Positions 1 to 4,767 of a stretch of 9,015 nt of DNA are shown one piece after another. Under the pieces are notes generated by a model. It saw only the letters and a program-made list of their open reading frames with translations, was not told the DNA's origin and did not search any database. How positions within the stretch are numbered: the stretch's first letter is position 1; every line of letters begins with the position of its first letter. The translations under genes and the position numbers were made by a program. The stretch comes from Desulfobacterales bacterium (GTDB taxonomy: Bacteria > Desulfobacterota > Desulfobacteria > Desulfobacterales > Desulfosalsimonadaceae), in NCBI GenBank assembly GCA_007127175.1, contig SKZX01000406.1, positions 1-9,015 on the forward strand, read 5' to 3'.

Positions 1-191
1 ACGGCGAGAAACTCCTCGGATGTCATCTGGAGCCGGTTTTTCAGCCGGACAATGTCATAGGGGGTGAGCATGATATTGATGCCGTGGCAGCACTGGGTAA
101 AACACGGGACATCCTTATGGCACCTGAATGAAAAGGTGCTGTTTTCGCTCAACTTGACCGGCGGGATGCCGGCTTTTCCGTTTGGTTCCAT
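1..191 (-). CDS. YkgJ-family cysteine-cluster protein, 3' end cut by window
   Basis: This is the N-terminal 63 codons of a protein running off the left edge. Seen: Cys24-x5-Cys30-x3-Cys34-Cys35 in the context FxFRCHKDVPCFTQCC, followed by LTPYDIVRLKNRL. This is the entry motif of the YkgJ/CxxCxxCC family (Pfam 'putative zinc- or iron-chelating domain'), whose members usually carry eight conserved cysteines; the rest lie outside the window. The ATG is supported by TAAGGAG (positions 201-207) ending 9 nt upstream. It is the last visible gene of a minus-strand operon, 44 nt after the SDR stop. It is clearly paralogous to the first gene of the operon (about 21 of 43 aligned residues identical by eye). 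Metal binding is inferred from the family; no enzymatic function can be assigned. Confidence 0.85.
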   Translation of the reverse strand, partial: MEPNGKAGIPPVKLSENSTFSFRCHKDVPCFTQCCHGINIMLTPYDIVRLKNRLQMTSEEFLA

Positions 192-200
192 AACGGGACA

Positions 201-207
201 CTCCTTA
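201..207 (-). promoter_or_regulatory. Ribosome binding site of the left-edge YkgJ-like gene
   Basis: TAAGGAG on the minus strand, 9 nt before the ATG at 191. It fixes the start of the truncated gene and is the clearest Shine-Dalgarno in the minus-strand operon. Confidence 0.75.
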
Positions 208-235
208 TATATATTCTGTAATACGATCCATCGTC

Positions 236-1051
236 TCAAACATCTTTTTGCCCTTCGGGCATGGGCGGGACCCGGTCGCCGCCCAGTACATATCCGCCAT
301 CCAGACGAATGACGCTTCCGGTCATAAAAGGTGCATCGTTGAGAACAAACATAACCGTGGCGACCACGTCTTTGATCCGCCCTGTCCGGCAGAGCAGCGT
401 ATGATCGACAATATCCTGCTTCTGCCGGTCCGACAGCAGCCCCCAACCCCGGGTACCCTCGGCATGGCGGGTTTCAAAAAAGCCCAGCATGATTTCATTG
501 ACCCGGACTTCCGGTGCGCCCAGCTTCGCCCACGTTTCCGTCAAAAGAGACACCCCGCGGTTCGCCGCGGCATATCCCTCGTTAAACACCAGGCCCGCAG
601 GCCCGCTTCGCCCCACGATGCCCGCTATGGAAGAAATATTGACCACGCAGCCGTCGCCGGAGCGCTTGAGATACGGCAATGCCGCATCGAAAACCCAGCG
701 CTTGGCCTTGAGCGTCGTGGCCATTTCCAGGTCCCACTGCCGGTTGGTATAGGGCCCGTGCACCGCCGGCCAGCCGCCGCGCTCGATATTGTTCACCAGG
801 ATATCGATGCCCCCGAAATGCGCTGCGGCCCTGTCCACAAACCCCAGAACGGCTTTCCCGTCGAGCAGGTCAACCTTTTCAATGATATGGGGTGTCCCCG
901 TCTCTGCAAAATCGGCCTGCATGGCAGGAAGCGAATCTTCCCAATCATGATAGGTCATGGCAAGCCTTGCGCCCTTTTTCGCCAGCGCAAGCCCGATACC
1001 CTTGCCGAGCCCTTTGACGGCGCCGAGCAATATCGCAACCTTATTTTTCAT
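236..1051 (-). CDS. Atypical short-chain dehydrogenase/reductase (SDR), tetrad incomplete
   Basis: A 271-residue Rossmann-fold protein of classical SDR length. Seen: the nucleotide-binding loop LGAVKGLGKGIG (residues 9-20), matching TGxxxGxG except Leu for Thr; Asp59 after the third strand; NNIE (87-90) in place of NNAG; the Ser pair NISS (138-141); Tyr160; and the C-terminal TGSVIRLDGG (244-253). The catalytic YxxxK reads YAAAN, so Lys is Asn164 (codon AAC at 562-560), and the usual tetrad Asn near residue 113 is Thr (ATTLKA). In classical SDRs (FabG, FabI relatives) the Lys orients NAD(P)H and lowers the Tyr pKa, so normal ketoreductase activity is doubtful. The ATG overlaps the end of the upstream YkgJ-like gene by 11 bp, which suggests translational coupling; no good Shine-Dalgarno is seen. 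Substrate unknown. A Fab-type enoyl reductase, a non-catalytic SDR or a decaying gene are all possible. Confidence 0.88.
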   Translation of the reverse strand: MKNKVAILLGAVKGLGKGIGLALAKKGARLAMTYHDWEDSLPAMQADFAETGTPHIIEKVDLLDGKAVLGFVDRAAAHFGGIDILVNNIERGGWPAVHGPYTNRQWDLEMATTLKAKRWVFDAALPYLKRSGDGCVVNISSIAGIVGRSGPAGLVFNEGYAAANRGVSLLTETWAKLGAPEVRVNEIMLGFFETRHAEGTRGWGLLSDRQKQDIVDHTLLCRTGRIKDVVATVMFVLNDAPFMTGSVIRLDGGYVLGGDRVPPMPEGQKDV

Positions 1052-1739
1052 GCTGCTGCAAACACCCGATTACATATTCATATGCGTCGCGCAGGTACGC
1101 CTCGTCATTGTCATAACGGCATCCCGCAATGGTTTCAGCAAACCGGTCCGAATCATAGAGCGCCGTGAATATGCGGTCCGAAAGCGGTTGTGGCAGGATG
1201 CCCGGGCAGTCGCGCCGCTTGACGCCCAGAACCCGGAGAAAATCATCATTGGCCGCATTATAGGGGATAAGCCCCTGATCCGCCATCCAGGCATTGACGG
1301 TAATGGGGCGCCCTGATGAAAAACCATGGCAATGCGGTTCGCGCATCAGCATGTATTCTTCACGAATCGTCCCCGTGGACCGGTCCCTGGCCGCCATCCG
1401 CATGATCGGATACATGCGGCATGAAGCCGGTCGGTCCGCGTAAACCCGGCACCCCTGGTCCGTCACAAACGGGCACGCCATTTCAGGTGTATTTTTCGGC
1501 CTAAGGCTCACGACAGGCAGGCCTGACCGGGGGCCTTCATGGCGAACGGTACAGGTATCGAGAAAAACCGGGGAGGAAACACCCAGATTTTTTTTCAGCC
1601 GCAAAACATCATATGGGGAAAGATACTGATTCAGATCCCCGCAGCAGGCATTGAAACATGGCACCTCCGGCCCGCAATGAAAATAAAAAGGCGCATCCGG
1701 CGATATGGGGACAATCTCCGTTTCTTCCTTTACACGCAT
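1041..1739 (-). CDS. YkgJ-family cysteine-cluster protein (putative Zn/Fe-chelating domain)
   Basis: A protein of 232 residues, taking the ATG at 1739. An open frame continues to 1979, but its extra 80 residues look non-coding, while the ATG at 1739 follows AAAGGGTGGG and lies just before the conserved domain. Seen: Cys22-x5-Cys28-x3-Cys32-Cys33 (HCGPEVPCFNACC), then LSPYDVLRLKKNLG, CP at 89-90, GCRVYADRPASCRMYP (96-111) with Cys97 and Cys107, and Cys137. This is the eight-cysteine pattern of the YkgJ family, thought to bind zinc or iron; its biological role is not established. No signal peptide or membrane segment is visible, so it is probably cytoplasmic. It appears to be the first gene of an operon with the SDR (11-bp overlap) and a second YkgJ paralogue, divergent from infC. 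Confidence 0.85.
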   Translation of the reverse strand: MRVKEETEIVPISPDAPFYFHCGPEVPCFNACCGDLNQYLSPYDVLRLKKNLGVSSPVFLDTCTVRHEGPRSGLPVVSLRPKNTPEMACPFVTDQGCRVYADRPASCRMYPIMRMAARDRSTGTIREEYMLMREPHCHGFSSGRPITVNAWMADQGLIPYNAANDDFLRVLGVKRRDCPGILPQPLSDRIFTALYDSDRFAETIAGCRYDNDEAYLRDAYEYVIGCLQQHEK

Positions 1740-1931
1740 TGTATGCCCACCCTTTGTCTCAGCGCCGCCAAAGCGGACAGTCCGGTCACTATTTTCCCGG
1801 TGCCGGGGCAATTGAAAACCAATGCCTTTATTTCTGCCGTTTATTGCCGGCATACGCAGCGGGGGGCTTTTGTTACAAGAGACATTGATACCCCATTTTT
1901 TGGAAATCGCAATGAAAAACGCTATTTTTTC

Positions 1932-1959
1932 TTGCATTTTCCACGTTCTGTGATATAGA
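1932..1959 (+). promoter_or_regulatory. Candidate infC promoter (extended -10)
   Basis: TTGCAT (1932-1937), 16-bp spacer, TATAGA (1954-1959) preceded directly by TGA, which gives an extended -10 (TGnTATAGA). The predicted start of transcription is near 1966, leaving an infC leader of about 60 nt. It is an eye-picked match, not a scored one. Confidence 0.4.
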
Positions 1960-2006
1960 TTCCGGTTTATAAAAAGCATTGCAACAGCCGTTATTATTAA
2001 CCGGAA
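1960..2006. repeat. 8-bp inverted repeat between infC promoter and start
   Basis: TTCCGGTT (1960-1967) and AACCGGAA (1999-2006) are perfect inverted repeats with a 31-nt spacer. They sit between the candidate -10 and the infC Shine-Dalgarno (2014-2019). They could be an operator or part of an mRNA structure controlling IF3 synthesis; chance is not excluded for 8 bp. Confidence 0.35.
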
Positions 2007-2013
2007 ATGATTC

Positions 2014-2019
2014 GGGAGG
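2014..2019 (+). promoter_or_regulatory. infC ribosome binding site that decides the AUA start
   Basis: GGGAGG, 6 nt before ATA 2026. A strong Shine-Dalgarno in front of a non-canonical codon fits the IF3 autoregulation arrangement known from E. coli. Confidence 0.75.
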
Positions 2020-2025
2020 TGTCAA

Positions 2026-2550
2026 ATAGCCAAGCAGCGGAACACGGACAAACAAGTTAAAATCAATCGGGAAATAAAGGCAAAAGAAGTCAGGGTCATT
2101 GATCCTGAGGGCAACCAGTTGGGTGTCATACCATTCAATTCCGCCATTACCACTGCAGAGGAGTTCGGGCTTGACCTGGTGGAAGTTTCCCCCAGTGCAA
2201 ACCCGCCCGTATGCAAAATCATGGATTATGGCCGGTACAAGTATCAGCTGGACAAAAAACAGCAGGAGGCCCGCAAGAAGCAAGCAACCTTCCAGATCAA
2301 GGAAATCAAGCTTCGCCCAAAAACAGACACCCATGACCTTGAAATAAAGCTTGGCCATCTGAAACGGTTCATCGACAAGAAAAACAAGGTAAAGGTAACG
2401 GTCATGTTTCGTGGCCGTGAGATTACCATGACAGAGCGTGCCAGGGACGTTTTGCAGGACATAGCCGAAAAAGCCGTCGAATTTGCTGCAATAGAACAGC
2501 ATCCCAAGATGGAGGGCAGGACCATGACAATGGTGTTGAGCCCGAAATAA
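2026..2550 (+). CDS. infC: Translation initiation factor IF-3, AUA start
   Basis: IF3 binds the 30S subunit, prevents premature 50S joining and checks the start codon and initiator tRNA. The product is 174 residues, the normal family length. Seen: N-domain INREIKAKEVRVIDPEGNQLG (about 13-33), LDLVEVSPSANPPVCKIMDYGRYKY, the basic linker DKKQQEARKKQ, and the C-domain with KEIKLRPKTDTHDLEIKL, VKVTVMFRGREIT and PKMEGRTMTMVLSPK. No ATG or GTG exists in frame between the stop at 2008-2010 and conserved sequence; the only TTG (2119) would delete 31 conserved N-terminal residues. ATA at 2026 follows GGGAGG (2014-2019) by 6 nt and opens the typical AKQ N-terminus. A rare start codon is a hallmark of infC (AUU in E. 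coli) and makes IF3 repress its own translation. thrS, often adjacent, is not upstream here. Confidence 0.95.
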   Translation: MAKQRNTDKQVKINREIKAKEVRVIDPEGNQLGVIPFNSAITTAEEFGLDLVEVSPSANPPVCKIMDYGRYKYQLDKKQQEARKKQATFQIKEIKLRPKTDTHDLEIKLGHLKRFIDKKNKVKVTVMFRGREITMTERARDVLQDIAEKAVEFAAIEQHPKMEGRTMTMVLSPK

Positions 2551-2605
2551 ACATTGACGACTTATTTTACGCGTCCATCAAACATTAAAAAATTTGTTTT
2601 CCTTG

Positions 2606-2636
2606 TTGACAAACGGTCCAGGATAGAAGATATGAC
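2606..2636 (+). promoter_or_regulatory. Candidate promoter for rpmI-rplT
   Basis: A perfect TTGACA (2606-2611) has poor -10 partners: GATATG at 17-bp spacing or TATGAC (2631-2636) at 19 bp. If active, it would give rpmI a leader of about 400 nt that includes the terminator. Weak -10, so tentative. Confidence 0.3.
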
Positions 2637-2908
2637 TGAATCGGGATGATTTTAATTGTATTTGCATACCTTTAACCGAATATTTTAGTTTTCACCCATA
2701 CAATCCGGTCTCGCGGGCACAATAACACCCCCCCGTAACGGGTTGAGCCGAATACCGGCAAGCCACGACTTCAGGGTCCATCTCAACATTCGGTTGTCGG
2801 TTCACAATCTCGTCGGCGCCTTGTTTCAAGCCGCAGACATACACAAGTATTTCGGGGTTTTGAAAATAGACGCCCGCAAAGAGACTGGGCCGGAAGATAA
2901 TTGTGAAA

Positions 2909-2930
2909 CAGGTTCTGATGTATGAACCTG
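2909..2930 (+). promoter_or_regulatory. Stem-loop just before the rpmI attenuator
   Basis: CAGGTTC (2909-2915) pairs perfectly with GAACCTG (2924-2930) around an 8-nt loop. Its end is 3 nt from the terminator stem, so the two hairpins could stack or compete with another fold or a bound protein. Confidence 0.5.
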
Positions 2931-2933
2931 GAA

Positions 2934-2975
2934 ACATGGCGCGGATGGCAATTTTACCGCGCCATGTGATTTTTT
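2934..2975 (+). terminator. Intrinsic terminator/attenuator upstream of rpmI
   Basis: ACATGGCGCGG (2934-2944) and CCGCGCCATGT (2957-2967) form a perfect 11-bp GC-rich stem with a 12-nt loop. Six T residues follow at 2970-2975. It could end the infC transcript, but because rpmI starts only 68 nt later with no good intervening promoter, conditional read-through (attenuation) is likely. Confidence 0.8.
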
Positions 2976-2976
2976 A

Positions 2977-3019
2977 TTGACGTTTAATAAACAATGAGGC
3001 ATCCTTTGACGTTTAACAA
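2977..3019 (+). repeat. Two 14-bp direct repeats before rpmI
   Basis: TTGACGTTTAATAA (2977-2990) and TTGACGTTTAACAA (3006-3019) differ at one base and are spaced 29 bp start to start. They lie between the terminator and the rpmI Shine-Dalgarno. They may be a protein-binding site in DNA or RNA; the second resembles a -35 box, but its only partner (TATAAG 3028-3033) overlaps the ribosome binding site. Confidence 0.55.
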
Positions 3020-3043
3020 TATATGTGTATAAGGAGCATGACA

Positions 3044-3241
3044 ATGCCTAAAATGAAAACCAACCGCGCCGCCGCCAAACGGTTCAAACGCACGGGCTCA
3101 GGGAAGTTCGTTTTTTCAAAATCCCATGCGAGCCATATATTGACCAAAAAAACACGGAAAAGAAAACGTGCGCTGCGGCAAAAACAACTTGTTGACGCAA
3201 CCAATCTGAAACAGGTCAGGCGACTTCTTCCCTACGGGTAA
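3044..3241 (+). CDS. rpmI: 50S ribosomal protein L35 (bL35)
   Basis: A 65-residue, very basic protein, exactly the usual bL35 length. Seen: MPKMKTNRAAAKRFKRTGSGK at the N-terminus, SHASHILTKKTRKRKRALR in the middle and VRRLLPYG at the C-terminus. It is a component of the 50S subunit. The ATG at 3044 is preferred over upstream in-frame ATGs at 3023 and 3038 because AAGGAG (3031-3036) lies 7 nt before it and because bL35 proteins begin MPKMKT. It sits between infC and rplT, the conserved bacterial order, but is separated from infC by the long leader and attenuator, so it may be expressed apart from infC. rplT follows after 45 nt and is probably co-transcribed. Confidence 0.97.
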   Translation: MPKMKTNRAAAKRFKRTGSGKFVFSKSHASHILTKKTRKRKRALRQKQLVDATNLKQVRRLLPYG

Positions 3242-3286
3242 CAACACCCTGAAGCTGTTTACATATGCATAAACAGGAGCAAAACC

Positions 3287-3637
3287 ATGCGAGTTAAAAG
3301 AGGATACAAGGCGAGGCACCGCCGGAAAAAGGTATTGAAACTGGCCAAGGGTTTCAGGGGCGGCCGGAGCAAACTCTTCCGCACTGCGGCGGATTCCCTG
3401 GACAAAGCGTTGATGTACGCTTACAGAGACCGCAAGGTTAAAAAAAGAGAATTCAGAAGGCTCTGGATTGTCCGGATCAATGCGGCGTCCCGAATGAACG
3501 ATATCTCTTACAGCAAGCTTATCAGCGGCTTAAAAAAAGCGAACATCGAAATCGACCGAAAGGTCCTGGCAGACCTGGCGATCTCCGATCCCTACGCGTT
3601 TTCAAGGATTGCCGCAACGGCGTCCGATCATCTGTAA
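3287..3637 (+). CDS. rplT: 50S ribosomal protein L20 (bL20)
   Basis: 116 residues, normal for bL20. Seen: basic N-terminal extension MRVKRGYKARHRRKKVLKLAKGF continuing to GGRSKLFRTA, the block ALMYAYRDRKVKKREFRRLW, then IVRINAASR and a C-terminal domain ending in the region AISDPYAF. L20 binds 23S rRNA early in 50S assembly; in E. coli and Bacillus it also represses its own operon by binding leader mRNA, which makes it the natural candidate ligand for the rpmI leader here. AGGAG (3275-3279) lies 7 nt before the ATG. No terminator is seen after it, so read-through into pheS is likely. Confidence 0.97.
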   Translation: MRVKRGYKARHRRKKVLKLAKGFRGGRSKLFRTAADSLDKALMYAYRDRKVKKREFRRLWIVRINAASRMNDISYSKLISGLKKANIEIDRKVLADLAISDPYAFSRIAATASDHL

Positions 3638-3758
3638 GATTACCGGCACCCTGAAACCTCACCTGGGAACCGCCGGTCTGCCGTTGCATGAACACGCGAG
3701 CGAACAAAGGGGCCTGGCACGCAGGGCGGAACCATAGCAAATCGGATACAGTTTCACA
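3638..3758 (+). promoter_or_regulatory. rplT-pheS spacer
   Basis: 121 nt. It holds a possible ACCGGC/GCCGGT pairing at its left end and a 24-codon ATG frame (3688-3762) whose TGA stop overlaps the pheS TTG start as TTGA. No terminator, T-box motif or Phe-rich leader peptide is visible, so pheM-type Phe attenuation as in E. coli is not supported. Confidence 0.4.
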
Positions 3759-4766
3759 TTGAACAAGACCATCGAACAGATCAGGGCCGAGGCGCTTGAG
3801 GAAATCGAAACAGCAGGCGATATTGAAAAAATCAAGGATATTTCCGTCCGCTATCTCGGGCGAAAAGGCATCGTCACCCAATATTTGAGAGATATCGCCG
3901 CGCTGCCGGCATCTGAGCGCCCGGAAGCCGGTAAAAAGGCCAACCAGGCAAAAAAGGCCATTGAAAACGCGGCCGAAGATGCGATCTCGAAACTTTCCTT
4001 ATCCGAAAAAGATCCAACCGGCGCAATCGATGTATCCCTCCCCGGCCGGTTATCCCCCCGGGGATCCCTTCACCCGGTCACGCGCATCACGCAGCGCATA
4101 TGCGGCATTTTTGAACGCATGGGCTTCGATATTGCGGAAGGCCCGGAAGTGGAAACGGATTACTACAATTTTGAAGCCCTGAACATCCCCAAAAATCATC
4201 CTGCCAGGGACATGCAGGACACGTTCTACATTTCAGAAAATATTGTTCTGCGAACCCATACATCGCCGATCCAGGTCCGTTTCATGGAGGCCAATGCCCC
4301 CCCCATCAGGATCATCGCCCCCGGAAAAGTGTACCGGTGCGATTCCGATTTGACCCACACCCCCATGTTTCATCAGGTTGAAGGGCTGCTCGTCGACGAA
4401 AGCGTTTCTTTCGGGGACCTCAAGGGACTTCTGACCCTTTTTGTGCAGCAGATGTTCGATGCGCAAACCGGATTGCGTTTCAGGCCCAGTTTTTTCCCTT
4501 TCACGGAGCCCAGTGCCGAGGTGGACATCCAGTGCGTCATCTGCAGGGGGGAAGGCTGCAAGGTCTGTTCAGGTACAGGGTGGCTCGAAGTCTTAGGCTG
4601 CGGCATGGTCCATCCAGCGGTTTTTGAAAACGTCGGCTACGATACGTCCCGGTACCGGGGATTCGCTTTCGGGATGGGCGTGGAGCGAATCGCGATGCTT
4701 AAATACGGAATCAACGACCTTCGCATGTTTTTTGAAAGTGATATCCGTTTCTTGAGGCAGTTTTAA
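3759..4766 (+). CDS. pheS: Phenylalanyl-tRNA synthetase alpha subunit
   Basis: Catalytic subunit of the cytoplasmic alpha2beta2 enzyme that attaches Phe to tRNA-Phe; class II synthetase. 335 residues, within the family's usual range. Seen: N-terminal coiled-coil arm that contacts tRNA (about 1-80), then HPARDMQDTFY (147-157), LRTHTSPIQVRFM (164-176), PGKVYRCDSDLTHTPMFHQ (188-206), FRPSFFPFTEPSAEVD (241-256), a CVIC-x-GEGCKVC-x-GTGW segment (259-275), GCGMVHP and motif 3 GMGVERIAML (305-314). All expected active-site blocks are intact. The start must be TTG 3759: a stop lies in frame at 3735-3737 and no ATG is available before conserved sequence. There is no clear Shine-Dalgarno; coupling to a short upstream frame could explain initiation. 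pheT follows after 1 nt. Confidence 0.96.
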   Translation: MNKTIEQIRAEALEEIETAGDIEKIKDISVRYLGRKGIVTQYLRDIAALPASERPEAGKKANQAKKAIENAAEDAISKLSLSEKDPTGAIDVSLPGRLSPRGSLHPVTRITQRICGIFERMGFDIAEGPEVETDYYNFEALNIPKNHPARDMQDTFYISENIVLRTHTSPIQVRFMEANAPPIRIIAPGKVYRCDSDLTHTPMFHQVEGLLVDESVSFGDLKGLLTLFVQQMFDAQTGLRFRPSFFPFTEPSAEVDIQCVICRGEGCKVCSGTGWLEVLGCGMVHPAVFENVGYDTSRYRGFAFGMGVERIAMLKYGINDLRMFFESDIRFLRQF

Positions 4767-4767
4767 A

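Larger units (their letters stand above)
1740..2025. promoter_or_regulatory. Divergent intergenic region between YkgJ-like operon and infC
   Basis: About 286 bp with no supported gene. It should hold outward promoters for both units. A candidate infC promoter and an inverted repeat lie at its right end (separate entries). I could not pick a convincing promoter for the minus-strand operon; the only support on that side is the AAAGGGTGGG just before the ATG at 1739. Confidence 0.5.
2551..3043 (+). promoter_or_regulatory. Long structured leader upstream of rpmI-rplT
   Basis: 493 nt without a supported gene between infC and rpmI, much longer than this junction usually is. From left to right: a TTGACA box (2606), a C-rich stretch at 2726-2733 next to small hairpins (for example GCCG/CGGC near 2746-2758), a 7-bp stem-loop (2909-2930), an 11-bp terminator hairpin (2934-2975), a pair of 14-bp direct repeats (2977-3019) and the rpmI Shine-Dalgarno (3031-3036). 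The layout is that of an attenuated mRNA leader. L20 is known to repress the infC-rpmI-rplT region by binding leader RNA in E. coli and Bacillus; that L20 does so here is inference. Confidence 0.5.

Noticed and set aside
248..1168. 306-codon plus-strand frame opposite the SDR
   Set aside because: Antisense to a well-supported SDR; its translation has no recognisable domain and low-complexity His/Pro/Arg-rich composition.
1740..1979. 80-residue N-terminal extension of the upstream YkgJ-like protein
   Set aside because: No conserved sequence, overlaps the infC promoter region, and a better start with upstream GGGTGGG exists at 1739.
1873..2502. 209-codon minus-strand frame
   Set aside because: Antisense to infC, whose protein matches IF3 throughout.
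2692..2937. 81-codon minus-strand frame with three cysteines near its end, and 60-codon plus frame at 2743-2925
   Set aside because: Neither has a Shine-Dalgarno or a family match; they overlap one another and the leader hairpins. A decayed gene cannot be fully excluded.
3006..3033. TTGACG-16-TATAAG as an rpmI promoter
   Set aside because: The -10 overlaps the Shine-Dalgarno and transcription would begin about at the ATG of rpmI.
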